In this document: in pieces, positions 11,173-21,463 of the stretch
How positions within the stretch are numbered: position 1 is the first letter of the stretch
Layout: the number at the start of each line of letters is the position of its first letter
NCBI RefSeq assembly: GCF_017591435.1
Contig: NC_059301.1
Location: forward strand, 32,018,986 to 32,082,985
Source of the DNA: Portunus trituberculatus
Taxonomy: Eukaryota; Arthropoda; Malacostraca; Decapoda; Portunidae
Direction: 5' to 3'
DNA length: 64,000 nt
Program-made: the position numbers and the translations under genes
Notes under the pieces: generated by a model
What the model saw: the letters and a program-made list of their open reading frames with translations, nothing else
Told to the model about the DNA's origin: nothing
The model's database searches: none

Positions 11173-11415
11173 ATAGACAGCCAAACACGCAGCATGCCCC
11201 ACTCTCGTTGAGCCTCATTTTAGAAAAAGCCCTGTCTATTATTGAAACCTTTAGGGTTGAGATGGATGTTTGTTTACTTTTTTCGATTGACTTTCATACT
11301 GAGCTGGAACGTATTACTATCTAATACATGTTAAAACAGGTTCAGTTTACGCTAATTTTGGTTTACAATAGCATTTGAGGAACGCATTTCTAGTGTAAAA
11401 CAAGGACTTACGGTA

Positions 11416-12100
11416 TAAGATGGGGGATGAGGAATTGGAAATAATGACTGAAGAGAGAGATCTGGGAATAACTGTGACGGAGGGGCTCTCGTCAGAGGTT
11501 CATGTAAAGAGGAAATCTGGTGAAGCGTACAATTTAGTAAGGACCATAAGAACTGCATTCTGCTACATGGATGAAGAGATGATCAAGAAGTTGATTGTTA
11601 CAATGATTAGACCCTGGTTGAAGTATGCAGCAGTACTTTGGTCTCCAAGAATGGCAAGGGATAAGAGGAAGCTGGAACGCGTGCAGAGGGCTGCGACGAA
11701 GCTGCCCCAAACCTTGGTGAATCTGTCTTATGAGCAGAGACTGGAAAAATTGAGTCTGCTGACACTGGTAAAAAAGAAGGGAGAGAGGAGACCTTATCAC
11801 TATGTATAGGATTCTGTCTGGCATTGAGAAGTTGGACCGTAATGATCTGGTGGTGAGAGATATGAGAAGTGGGAGGAAGCATGGGAAAAAAGTGAAGATG
11901 AGTGTGTGTACAAAGGACATAAAGAAATACAGTTTTTCTCAAAGAATTGTGGGGATCTGGAATGCGCTGGAGAAAGAAGTGGTTCAAGCAAAAACAATTC
12001 ACGGATTTAAGGAAAAGTTAGATAAGAGTAGATATTGAGATGGGACAGCACAAGTTTGAACTCTTCCTCCCGTAAACAACAACTAGGTAAATACATATAA
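11416..12100 (+). mobile_element. LINE copy A1, 3' part and tail
   Basis: The LINE resumes exactly after the Tigger TA duplication with KMGDEELEIMTEERDLGIT. It continues with the RT-downstream segment (MIRPWLKYAAVLWSPRM, LERVQRAATKL) to a stop at 12038 with one frameshift near 11800. The UTR ends at ACTAGGTAAATACAT near 12084-12100, with a degenerate AC tail. The element therefore occupied 2426-12100 before interruption. Confidence 0.85.
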
Positions 12101-12599
12101 GACAACATGTTTGTGTCACTTTAAAGTTCAAACTATGTAGATTAACTTTAGTATTGTATGCAGAAACAGCAAGTTTGATTAAAAATTGGCAACTGTCACT
12201 GTATGGAGATTGGAAGTGGAAAGAGGAACATACTGTTAAATATGTTATTGAATGCTTCATTTGATGGAAATAATGGTACCAAGAAATAAGATATAGAATA
12301 ACCATTAGAGGTTTTTAGAAAATAATCTTTATGGTATGTTTTGTGTAGAGTATGTAGGCAGTTTATTTGTTCTTACTGAAGAGGTGAAAGCTATGAGGAA
12401 GGCTATGTTGAATTGGTTGGGTGAAGGAATTAAATTTTTTAAGGTATGACTAGCCCATTCAAAGAATGTAGAATGATGTGAACATCAGATTACAAGTAAA
12501 TATTGATGAAAACTTTCATCTTGTATCTTTTATTATTGATTGATTTTATTCTGTCTTATTGATTATCTATTTTTATTTTCATATACCTTTTTTTCACAG
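12101..12599. other. AT-rich intron or upstream flank, no recognisable element
   Basis: The sequence is AT-rich, with scattered stops in all frames. I see no repeat family shared with the rest of the window. A pyrimidine-rich tract ending TTTTTTTCACAG at 12599 is a good splice acceptor for the exon that follows. Confidence 0.6.
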
Positions 12600-12778
12600 A
12601 AGGAGGAGAATTGGGAGTTGATCAGTACCAATTGAATGATCGTCTTTTCTTGAAAAATCCAGTGGATCCTACAGCATGGCAGCCTCATATGTTCTTCCTA
12701 TCTCAAAAAAGTCTTCGCTACATTGAACCAGATCCAGGCATAGAAGATCAGGCCAGCGGCTATAGGCAATCTAATGGC
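12600..12778 (+). CDS. PLCG: Phospholipase C gamma exon: first half of split PH domain
   Basis: This internal exon of 179 bp starts after a polypyrimidine tract and CACAG and ends at GGC followed by GTGAGT. It enters with two bases of a split codon and leaves in phase 0. The peptide (LNDRLFLKNPVDPTAWQPHM, then FFLSQKSLRYIEPD) follows the pattern NGxLYLxDPVxxxWxPHxFVL found just before the SH2 pair in PLC-gamma, which is the N-terminal half of its split PH domain. The next exon in this window carries the following SH2 domain in matching phase. PLC-gamma hydrolyses PIP2 to IP3 and diacylglycerol downstream of receptor tyrosine kinases. The match is from memory of the family, not an alignment. 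Confidence 0.75.
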
Positions 12779-13680
12779 GTGAGTGTACATTATGATTTCT
12801 CCAATGACAATCATTATCTTTCTTACTGAGTAGGATTGATTTATAAATGGATATATGAATGGTTTGGAAATGTTCCCTCCCCTATTGATGGTATATTTGA
12901 TGAATAGATTCATTGGATTTAAAAAGATTGTAAGAAACAAGAGTAGGTTGAATAAAGAGGACAAAATGTGGCTCACAAAACAATGCTGTAAGTTGATTAC
13001 ATGGACTTAGCAATTATATAAGAGCATAAGAAAAAAAAGAAGCTACATGATGTCATTTAACCTCCATTGAGCAGTTTATGAAACATACCTAATTATTTCC
13101 ACCTATCCTTGTCATTCATCCATATGTCTACCTTTTGAAACTCACAAATGTTTCAGAACTTACAACCTAATTACGTGGTAAATGCATTGACATTAATAGT
13201 TTCAAGGATTAGATGTCCTAACTTCCAATCCTTATGCTGTTACCCTATCTTCTTTATTGGGCTTCCCTGATCACAATCCCATATCTATATACAGTATTGT
13301 CCTATTGTTCCAATCCTTCCTCAGAATTACCCAAAGCAGAGGTGCCTCTGGCGTTTTGCTTCTAGTATTTTGGGAGAGACCTGAGGAGGTATCCTTACTA
13401 TTATTTTCATAAAATGTACCTCTGTACCTTGCCTAGTCAAATTCTTTCACCTTTTTCCATCAATATCTGCCTTTCTTTGCTGGAGTTTTGCCTACATTTA
13501 GTCTTTTCTTAAAAAAGTGACCATTCTGTTTTCTCAAATTACCATTCTCATGTTTTAATTTCCTGCCTATCTAAAGTTTTTTAACCTCTCCTGAACAGGA
13601 AGATTCTTAAACTCTATTACTTCATAATCATCTATCTGATCTGCAGCATGGCTTCCATCAAGGCCACTCTATGAGGGATT
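12779..13680. other. Intron sequence after the PH exon, no element seen
   Basis: AT-rich DNA follows the GTGAGT donor. No long open frame, inverted repeat or microsatellite stands out, and no sequence recurs elsewhere in the window that I could detect. Confidence 0.5.
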
Positions 13681-14527
13681 TTCAGAAGTAATAGTTGTCA
13701 CTAGGTGTCAGGGGTTCAGTGTTTTGCCGGACAACCCTTGGCAACAAACTATTGTGTGTGTGAACGAGTGATGTTGTGAGTGAGTGCGTGCGTGCATGTG
13801 TGTGTTCGAAGCTTTGTATCGCCATCTCGTAGCTTCGACCAGAGCCGTCTTGGTCCTCTGCCAGCGCCACACTCGTCATTCAGGCCTCCTCCTTCTGACC
13901 CACACTCACTCCTGCCCTTCACTTCCATGAGGGCCTGCCGGCTCTTACCAGCACATACTCGACTTGCAGCGTCTGGCTTACCTGGCCCACGCCGTCCCTC
14001 GGTTCGGATACCTGTGACCGAACCCGGTACCTGCTATAACCCTCTTGCACGTATGGATTCCTCTTTCTGGTATCGTGGTTTTTGACTGCTGCCGCTAGTG
14101 GTCACCTTATCTACGCCCCATGGAGCTGAGTCGTCCCAGTTGTGCCCATGATGGACGTGTGGCCTGTCCTGTGTGAACGCCAGCTACCTCCCGGCGTGGC
14201 TATAAGGACCCTATCTACGTCTTCTGCCACAACCTGCTCACAGGAGTGTCGCGCTGTCAAGGCTTACTCCCGCACTTCGTCTCATCCATTGTTTGTGTGT
14301 GAATGAGGGTTGTGTGAAAGTTGGGCTTTGAGTGTTTGGCTTTTGTGCTACTTATGTGAAATATATTAATTGTTACTTTTCGTGTTTGAGATTATTACCC
14401 GGTTCTATAGAAAAGAATCAAAAGGGGTCGTGGCCGTCTAGCTTCAGAGTATTCTGTCATAATACTATTTAACAAAACCCCCCTTACACTAGGCTGCAGC
14501 ATTAGACATGTCCCCTGCTCCCACATA
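13681..14527. repeat. Unassigned GC-richer segment, possibly a repeat or LTR
   Basis: Composition changes abruptly at about 13680 from AT-rich intron to a GT-rich then GC-rich stretch without a credible coding frame. It begins near a TGTCA string and includes CCGGACAACC, which faintly recalls pogo-type ends, and an AAATATATT-rich run near 14360. I found neither a second copy nor clear terminal repeats, so the class is unknown. Confidence 0.3.
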
Positions 14528-14645
14528 AGCAAATTGGAAGAATTACAAAAGGCATGGAAACAGGAACAGGAAGAAGAAAAAGTTAAATTTTCAGGGCTAG
14601 TAAGGAAACAAATACAAGAAAAGACAAAAGACACTTTGTTATTAC
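14528..14645 (+). mobile_element. LINE ORF1 scrap (coiled-coil segment)
   Basis: The peptide WKQEQEEEKVKFSGLVRK parallels FLEKEQEEEKAKFSEVLK encoded near 58770-58830 in LINE copy H, so this roughly 120-bp piece derives from the ORF1 coiled-coil region of the same LINE group. Confidence 0.6.
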
Positions 14646-14989
14646 ACATACTACTACCCATAATTATTAATTATTGCTTAAACCCCATTCCCACAGCAAA
14701 CTTACATCATGTCTAACAGCTCAAGGAAAGAAATGAAAGAAATACTTGAGGTCCCCTTAATCATTTTCTTTGCAAAGACACCCAGCCCGTTTTCTATTCC
14801 CAGGTATCTGCCATCAGGCCGATTCCCTCATCCGCCTCTTTGCTGTCACAGGGCTTACACGTTGTCTTCAGCTCATCTCTTTCGTTGGCTTGTTGTTTTT
14901 CTTTTCAGCAGTGGTTGGTTTGCCTTTCGTTGCTCCTTGGTTTGTTTTTCTTCTACCAGGAGTTGTAAGTGTGTTATTATGCCACATAA

Positions 14990-16578
14990 GTGTGTGAAGT
15001 ATTCTGGTTCCCTCCTATCTCTTACAGTGGGGAGTGTCTGTCATGTAAGGAGGTGTTTTGTAGCCTTGCTTCCCGTTTTGATTGCTGCAAGGCCTTGTCA
15101 TACGACCAGTTTCTACGTCTTTTGGATAGTACTAAAGATCGTACTGAGAGGAGGAAGGCTTCTTCTGGTAAGCGTAAGTCTTCCCCTTCGTCTCAGCAGC
15201 TGCATAAACGCATGTGTAAGATGGAGGAAATGTTGGGTCGGCTTTCCCTCTTTCTCTCCTCTTCCCAGGGTTCCCCCTTCTATGGTTTCCAGTCTCCGGC
15301 TTCACAGGTAGATGATTCCCAGCCGGGTACGAGTGGGGCTATGCAGAGGCCAGGAAAAGCGGGGCCAGCTGGTGTCACCAGTCGCGAAGTTGAGATGGTA
15401 CTGCCAGCCGCCGCAGACGCAAACATAGCAACAGTTGGCTACCATGCCACAGTTCCTGGCACATGTAAGGCAGTGCATGGTGTCCTTGGTACTTTTTACA
15501 CTGTTTATCGGGGTGGGGTTGGCAACAGCCATCGGTCTACCATGCCCGGTGGCCGCCCCACTACCCGGGATACGGAGGTTGGTAATTGCCATACAGCTCT
15601 CGTGCCTGGCAGCCAGACTCCTATCCGGGATAATGATGGTGGTGTCTGCCATACGGTTCCCATGCCTGGCGGCCAGCCTCTTATCACCTCCTGTGGTTTT
15701 ATCTGCGATTCAGATAAGGAAATGCCTGGTGCTCCTAGTACCTCTGGCACTGTTTATGGGGTGGGTTCGGCAACAGCCATCAGTCTACCATGCCCGACGG
15801 CCGCCCCACTACCCAGGAAATGGAGGTCGGCATCTGCCATACAGCTCCTATGCCTGGCAGCCAGACTTCTTTCCAGGATGTTGAGGTTGGTGTCTGCCAT
15901 ATGACTCCCATGCCTGGTGGCCAGCCTATCATCGCCTCATGTGGTTTAGGCATAAGTGAAACCATTCCACATACTTTGGGGGTGGAGCTTAGTACTATTA
16001 TGTCTGATGGACTTCTTCCTTCCCAGAGTGTGAGCGTTGGTGCCAGCCACAAGGCTCCCATGCTGGACAACCAAACTCATGTGCCTTGTGTAGGGTTTGG
16101 TATGTGCCCCTTGGCTCCCATGCCTGGCAGCCATCCCCTTCCTCGTGGTGGTATGAATCATATGGACCCTAGTAAGTCTATGCCGTCCAGTTTTCCAATT
16201 TTTCAGGAGTATTCTGAGGCTGGCCGACCAACTGCTGTGCCTGGTGGCAGTGGGGTGAGCCAATGCCTTTCGGCTCCCATGCCAGTTGGCCATCCTGTTT
16301 CCACAGACCAGTCTTATGAGGAAGAGGAGGTGACTCCCAATCAAGTAGGTGTTTCCCCTTTTTTGCATCTCATAGGCCAGGTGAGAGACTATCTTCATCT
16401 TCCTGCTTCTGAGGCTCCTTCCTTGTCCCACCTTATGGGGGTAGAAAGGATACAGGGCTCAATTTTGCCCTGCCAGCTCTCTTTTTCTGTCCTACGGTTG
16501 CTTATGGCTCAAACAGTCTGTGAGGAAGCCCAATGTAGGTCCTTGAAGGAGCTTAAGCCTTGCTCTGCAAATTTTTAG
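14990..16578 (+). pseudogene. DIRS ORF1 with internal 20-residue tandem repeats
   Basis: From 14990 the frame gives a Cys-containing N-terminus (CLSCKEVFCSL), a Ser/Lys-rich region and a helix (LHKRMCKMEEMLGRLSLFL). Then come degenerate 20-residue units of the form MPGGQPxxxxxxxGxCHTxP between about 15540 and 16130. A larger duplication of about 248 bp, not a multiple of three, spans 15531-16030, and the frame shifts there (the first frame closes at 15904, the second runs 15790-16578). Homologous DIRS ORF1 products are presumed gag-like; no catalytic motif is visible. Confidence 0.6.
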
Positions 16579-16818
16579 TTGTCTAGGGACTGGTATGGAC
16601 AAGCCAGGTCTTTTTATATACCTGAGGGGGCCTCTCTTGCTCCTCCTCTGGTTAATGAGGAGTTGGGGGGTTGATGGTCAGTGGGCAACCTGGCAGTCTC
16701 TGTATCCTCCCGCCTGTTGGCGGAAATGGAGAAAGTGTTCGACTCTATGGCTAACATTGCCTCTTGGACAGACCAGGTGTTGCAGGTGTTGGCTACTTGC
16801 TGCTTCGAGCACAGAACA

Positions 16819-16857
<39 letters not shown>

Positions 16858-17220
16858 TCGGCACTGGCCAAGGCAAATAAGGACATTCTTCGTCCTGCTG
16901 AGGACTTCTTATGTTACAGAGGCGGGTGGTAGTGGATTTGTTGCCTCGTTCCTTTTCTGACAGGGAGAAGCGCCAGCTCCTTTCTTCTCCCTTTTCTGAC
17001 GTGCTATTTGATCCAGCAGTGGGGGTCAGGGTACAGAAAGACGAGCACTAAGCTGCTCAGCAATGTGCACTCTCTTCCGTGGTGCGGGGGTTAGCCTCTT
17101 CTTTTTGGGGGTCAGCCTCTGGGTCTTAGGGGAGCAAGATAAAAGTTCAGACAAGGAGAGGCTTGTTTTGTAGTTCCACTTCGTTGGCTCTGATCCCTAA
17201 GCCCTCCGCTACGGGGGGAT
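16579..17220 (+). other. Degenerate DIRS interior with a 35-T run
   Basis: This stretch links ORF1 to the polymerase. Short frames suggest former coding sequence (for example a leucine-rich stretch near 16690-16800). An uninterrupted T35 tract sits at 16822-16856 and breaks any frame across it. Confidence 0.5.
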
Positions 17221-18760
17221 CCTTTCGGGCCAGGGGTTCTCACAGTGGCAGACCCCCTGGCCGGAGTAGATCTCGCTAGGAAAGTAGTTTGCTCTCCTGT
17301 GGCTGTGAGCGCTTGCTTGCAATGGCACTGGAGAGAGTGGAAGGAGGTTGGAGCAGGAGAGTGGGTAGTGAAGACTCTGCATTATGGGTTTGTCCTCCCC
17401 TTTCTGCATCCTCCTCCTTTGTCGGCCAGACCAATAGAGTCTGTGAGTTATACAGATGGGTCAGATCGTCATGTGGCCTTGGACTTAGTAGTACAAGACA
17501 TGTTGGCCAAAGGGCCTATAAAGCTTGTGGGGGGCAAGCTAGAAGGCTTTTATGCCCGTCTGTTCTTTGTTCCCAAGGTAACAGGCGGTTGAAGACCTGT
17601 GTTTGACCTCCCAACTCTGAACAAGTTTTTAATGGTCAGCCCCTTCTGGATGGAGATGGTGGCATCAGTTTTGGAGTCTATGAACATGGGGGATTGGATG
17701 GTGTCTTTGGATCTGAGGGATGCATATTTCCAAGTTCCAATCCACCCGTGTTCCCGTAAGTACCTGCGGTCCATTTGGCAAGGCAAGGTTTTTCAGTTCA
17801 AAGTTCTTTGTTTTGGCCTCGCCACCACCCGCAGGTCTTCACCAAGGTGATGGCTCCAGTGTCTTCATGGGCTCAACGACACAATATCTCCCTGCGCCGT
17901 TACCTGGACGATTGGTTGGTCACAGGGACGACTCTCCAGGGATGCATAGGCGCCATCCGGGCTGTGTTATAGCTGTGTACTCGCTTGGGTTTTCAGAAAA
18001 ATCTGCCCAAATCAGACCTGGTACCCAGCCAAAGGAAGCAGTACCTGGGCATGGTTGCCAGAAAGTATCAGCTGGTTTCTCTCAGTGGCACAGAATTTTC
18101 TAGAGGACAGAGCCCCTAAGGTATCTCTATGGAGGTCACTCTTGGGTCATCTTGCTTCCCTGAAGAGGCTGGTTCCAGGTGGCCAGGTACGCTCTTGGTC
18201 CCTTCAGTGGTGTCTGAAAAATCATTGGAAGGCAGCGTCGGACCCGCCCTGGTGGCGGGTTCCTCCTTCACAGCGGTGTCTGGCAGACCTCTCCTGGTGG
18301 ATGGATCTAGGTCATCTAATCAAGGGAGCTCCCTATGTGACGGCACCTCTGGAACAGTCACTGTTTTCCGACGCGTCCCTTCATGGTTGGGGTGCTCATC
18401 TGGTGGATTCTCTTGTCTCGAGGGTATGGTCTCCACAGGAGCGGAGGTTTTACACCAACCACCTGGAGATGATGGCTGCTTTCCAGGCTCTGCAGTCCTT
18501 TCAGCAGGAAGTCTTGGGCACAGTGGTGTCTCTCACGTCATACAATTCGACAGTGGTGGCCTATTTGAGGAACTCGCGGGGCACCTGGTCTGATTCTCCC
18601 GGGTCTGGCGGGGATATTCTCCAGCGGTGCGAGGACAACTCGGTCTCTCTTCTCCCAAGGTTCGTGCCAGGACGGCGCAATGCAGTAGCAGACGTCCTCG
18701 GTCGTGAGTGTGTGGAGTCAGAGTGGACCTTGCATCCCATAGTGTGCAGGCAGGTCTTCC
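17221..18760 (+). pseudogene. DIRS reverse transcriptase-RNase H, broken
   Basis: The polymerase begins near 17245. A TGA at 17591-17593 falls where relatives have Trp before RPVFDLPTLNK. The palm continues with VSLDLRDAYFQVPIHP, shifts frame near 17830, and reaches the catalytic YLDD at about 17900-17912. Another shift near 17970 leads to the connection and RNase H (FSDASLHGWGAHL; NHLEMMAAFQAL; VPGRRNAVADVLGR). At least three lesions make it inactive. It ends abruptly at the LINE junction at 18760. Confidence 0.75.
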
Positions 18761-18797
18761 AGGTGTATTTACCTATTTGTGTATTACAGGGCCCGAG

Positions 18798-19381
18798 CTA
18801 AGCTCTCTGTGACCTGTCTCCTTGTCCATTCCTGTCATATCTCTCTTTCATCTGATTGACACACACCGCATCAAAGACATCACTGCTCAGTTTATTCCAC
18901 TTATCAATGCTACGATGCGGGAAACTGTATTTTCTCACGTCATTTAGACAGATGTCCTTTATTAGCTTTTTTCCATGTCCTCGGAGATGATTACTTGTGG
19001 TCACCTTTATCAACTCTCTATCCAGTATGTCAATCTTGTTCACCAATTTATACATAGTTATCATGTCTCCTCTTGTTCTTCTCTCTTCTAATGTGGTCAG
19101 CCCCAGCTTCCTCAGTCTTTCCTCATAGTCTAACTCCTGAGTCCTGGTACCATCCTTGTTGCCAGCCTCTGTACCCTTTCCACCTTCTTCACATTTTTCT
19201 TCATATGCGGTGACCAGACACATGCTGCATATTCTAACTGGGGTCTTATTAAGGTACATAATATCTTCTTCATCATTCCTTCATCTAGGTAGTGGAATGC
19301 AAGGCCAATATTTTGAAGCTTGTTGTATGTTTTCCAAAAAATCTTGTTAATGTGTTTCTCTGGCGACAAGGTGTTTTGCAC
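18798..19381 (-). pseudogene. LINE family B ORF2 C-terminal region
   Basis: Two overlapping frames encode the RT-downstream segment (LEYAACVWSPHMKKNVKKVE, then TLEERRTRGDMITMYKLVNK and the FPHRSIDKWNKLSSDV ending). The break between them lies around 19130-19260. The same order is seen in every LINE copy of this group here. Confidence 0.75.
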
Positions 19382-20546
19382 AGGTTACTCCTAAGTCTTT
19401 CTCCTCATTGGTCTCTTTAATTTTCTCATCACCCAGCCTGTAATCCCTGTTTGGTCTGTATCTACTTCTTCCCATTTTCATAACATGGGTCTTGTCTATA
19501 TTAAATTCCATCTGCCACTCCTTACTCCACTCATATATTTTATCAAGATCTTCCTGTAACTTGTTACAATCTTCCACATTATTTACTCTCCTCATAATTT
19601 TAGTATCGTCCGCAAACATGTTCATGTAACTGTCAATTCCTACTGGCATATCATTAACATAAATCAAAAACATGATGGGACCCAGCACTGACCCTTGTGG
19701 AACTCCACTGGTTACCTTCTTCCACTCGGACTTCCTTCCTCTCACCACTGTTCTCATTTCTCTTCCCATTAAGTAATTTTCCATCCATTTTGCTAGTTTA
19801 TCATTTACTCCTCCAATCATCTTTAGTTTCCACATCAGTCTATTGTGTGGTACTTTATCAAAGGCCTTTCTCAAGTCCAGGTAGATAGCATCCACCCATC
19901 CCTCTCTATGTTGTAGTATGTCAGTCACTCTTGAATAAAAACATAATAAATTGGATACACACGATCTTCCTTTTCTGAAACCAAACTGCCTTTCACTCAG
20001 AATGTTTTCACTTTCTAGATACTCACTCCACTTAGCTTTAATTACTTCTTCACATACCTTGCACAATATACTAGTCAACGATACTGGTCTATAATTTAGC
20101 GGTTCCATTCTACTACCATTCTTATATATAGGCACAATGTCAGCTCTTTTCCACTCTTTCGGGACTAATCCTGTTCGTATGGAGGTTTCCATAATATTAA
20201 ATACGGGGTTCAACAATTGATCCTTACATTCATTCAGCAAACTCCCAGATATGCCATCAGGCCCCATTGACTTATTAATATCCAGATTGCTTATAATTTT
20301 CCTTACATCTTCCTTAGTAACCATGATGTCCTGCATTTGCTTTATTTCCATAGTCCTTCCTCCCATGAAATGCTCCTCCTTTGTAAACACTTTGCAAAAG
20401 TTGTCGTTCAAAATTTCAGCTATATCTCCAGCGTCTTCATATACTTCTTCCCCGTTTTTTACCTTTTCTATTGCCTCCCTTTTATTTAGTTTTCCATTTT
20501 TAAATTTGTAAAAAATTTTTGGGTCACTATCACAGTTTTCCACCAC
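19347..20546 (-). CDS. LINE family B reverse transcriptase, long intact stretch
   Basis: This uninterrupted 399-codon frame covers the RT palm: SMGPDGISGSLLNECKDQLL, NYRPVSLTSILCKVCEEVI, QFGFRKGRSCVSNLL, YLDLRKAFDKVPHNRLMW, SGVPQGSVLGPIMF and the catalytic MFADDTKI. It would be the middle of a roughly 900-residue ORF2 polyprotein. Frames upstream (20655-20978) and downstream (18798-19381) are shifted, so the whole protein is not encoded intact. Confidence 0.8.
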   Translation of the reverse strand: MVENCDSDPKIFYKFKNGKLNKREAIEKVKNGEEVYEDAGDIAEILNDNFCKVFTKEEHFMGGRTMEIKQMQDIMVTKEDVRKIISNLDINKSMGPDGISGSLLNECKDQLLNPVFNIMETSIRTGLVPKEWKRADIVPIYKNGSRMEPLNYRPVSLTSILCKVCEEVIKAKWSEYLESENILSERQFGFRKGRSCVSNLLCFYSRVTDILQHREGWVDAIYLDLRKAFDKVPHNRLMWKLKMIGGVNDKLAKWMENYLMGREMRTVVRGRKSEWKKVTSGVPQGSVLGPIMFLIYVNDMPVGIDSYMNMFADDTKIMRRVNNVEDCNKLQEDLDKIYEWSKEWQMEFNIDKTHVMKMGRSRYRPNRDYRLGDEKIKETNEEKDLGVTCAKHLVARETH

Positions 20547-20654
20547 CCTCTGTTCATATTCCTTCTGTGCTGTTCTCCTTACTTCAACATATCTATTCCT
20601 TGCTGTTTTGTAGACTTCCCTTGATAATACATCACTGTTTTTCTTAAGTTTCTT

Positions 20655-21190
20655 CTATGCCTTTTCTTTGTTCTTTTTTGCTTCTTCACAATTTCTATTA
20701 AACCACTGTTTATTATTTAAAATCCTCTTTCTGTTATATGGCACAAGCTTTCTCACAGCAGAGTTATACAAATCCATAAATTTATTGTATTTCAATTGCA
20801 TATCCCTTTCCTGGTATACCACAGACCAGTCAATTTCATTAAAGAACTCCCTTATATGGTTATAATTTGCCCTAGTATAATTTAATTTTTCCTCCCTGTG
20901 TTCCACAATCTTATTCGTGCTTAATTCCGTATCCAGCTCAAAGCTTAGGAAATCATGATCGCTTTTCCCAAAGGACATTCATGTTCAGTTTCCTCTTTTA
21001 GAGAGATTCATCTGGTAAATACCAAATCCAACCTTGCTGCAACAACTTGTCCCCTGCACCTTGTTGGTGATCTCACCCACTGTGTCATCAAGTTATTTGT
21101 TGCTACCTTTAGTAATTCTTCTGCCCACTCACCACCGTTCACCACTTCGTAGTCTTTCCACACTATTTCTTTGGAAATTACTACCTTTGA
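20655..21190 (-). pseudogene. LINE family B endonuclease end and linker
   Basis: From about 21185 leftward the peptide VNGGEWAEELLKVATNNLMT and LDLVFTR match the end of the endonuclease in the copy at 38830-39025. The linker with MQLKYNKFMDLYNSAVRKLVP and KQWFNRNCEEAKKNKEKA follows at 20978-20655. Catalytic residues upstream of the truncation are gone, so this copy was inserted as a 5'-truncated product. Confidence 0.7.
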
Positions 21191-21461
21191 GTCTATGTAC
21201 GGTAAGAAAAATTCACAGATATGGTATCTGCTCATGTCATCCAAGAGGGCCCAGGATGGGGAAGCAGGGGTGATGACGTCATCCACACCATACCTCCCCG
21301 CCACTCACAGTACTGACTTTAACTTGACCACCCTTGGAGCCTGTTATCTCTTCACCTTCCCCCTTTTTTTTAACTGCATTACATATTACTTACATGCATT
21401 ACTAATTAGATAAATAAATGAAATATTAAAGGGTCTATTGTAAGCAAAAATATATTCATAA
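21191..21461. other. Short unassigned gap between LINE and Tigger
   Basis: This segment joins the 5'-truncated end of the minus-strand LINE to the Tigger TA at 21462-21463. It contains a GATGACGTCATC palindrome near 21272 but no coding signal or second copy. Confidence 0.4.
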
Positions 21462-21463
21462 TA

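Larger units (their letters stand above)
5312..11413 (+). mobile_element. Tigger/pogo element interrupting LINE A1
   Basis: The left terminus CAGTAAGTCCTCG pairs with the right terminus CGAGG/AAGGACTTACGG (22 of 24 terminal positions match as an inverted repeat). TA lies on both sides (5310-5311 and 11414-11415). Removing the element restores the LINE reading frame VYR-Y-KMGDEE. A 98-codon transposase N-terminus survives at 10879-11172. Without the nested LINE (5524-10818) the element is only about 0.8 kb, a deletion derivative. Confidence 0.88.
14700..18760 (+). mobile_element. DIRS-like retrotransposon, second lineage, 3' truncated
   Basis: ORF1 (about 14990-16578) is followed by an RT/RNase H region (about 17221-18760). 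Diagnostic strings are VSLDLRDAYFQVPIHP, FQFKVLCFGLAT, RYLDDWLV and SDASLHGWGAHL, characteristic of DIRS-group polymerases rather than LINEs. No tyrosine recombinase is present because a minus-strand LINE begins at 18761. Protein sequence and composition differ clearly from the DIRS copy at 42854-47834, so this is a separate lineage. The left boundary is approximate. Confidence 0.75.
18761..21190 (-). mobile_element. CR1-group LINE, family B, 5' truncated, minus strand
   Basis: Reading right to left, it carries the end of the endonuclease (about 21185-21008), the linker (20978-20655), RT (20546-19347), the RT-downstream region (19381-18798) and the tail GTATTTACCTATTTGTG, the complement of the ACAAATAGGTAAATAC tail at about 41205-41225. 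It closely resembles the plus-strand copy at 38021-41240. The insertion truncates the DIRS element. The 5' end near 21185-21190 is judged from where similarity to that copy stops. Confidence 0.85.

Noticed and set aside
13681..14400. Possible LTR beginning near TGTCAGGGG
   Set aside because: No second copy, no clear terminal CA, primer-binding site or duplication; kept only as an unassigned segment.
14709..15311. 200-codon frame rich in Ser, Phe and Leu
   Set aside because: Overlaps the better supported DIRS ORF1 frame and shows no domain; composition artefact.
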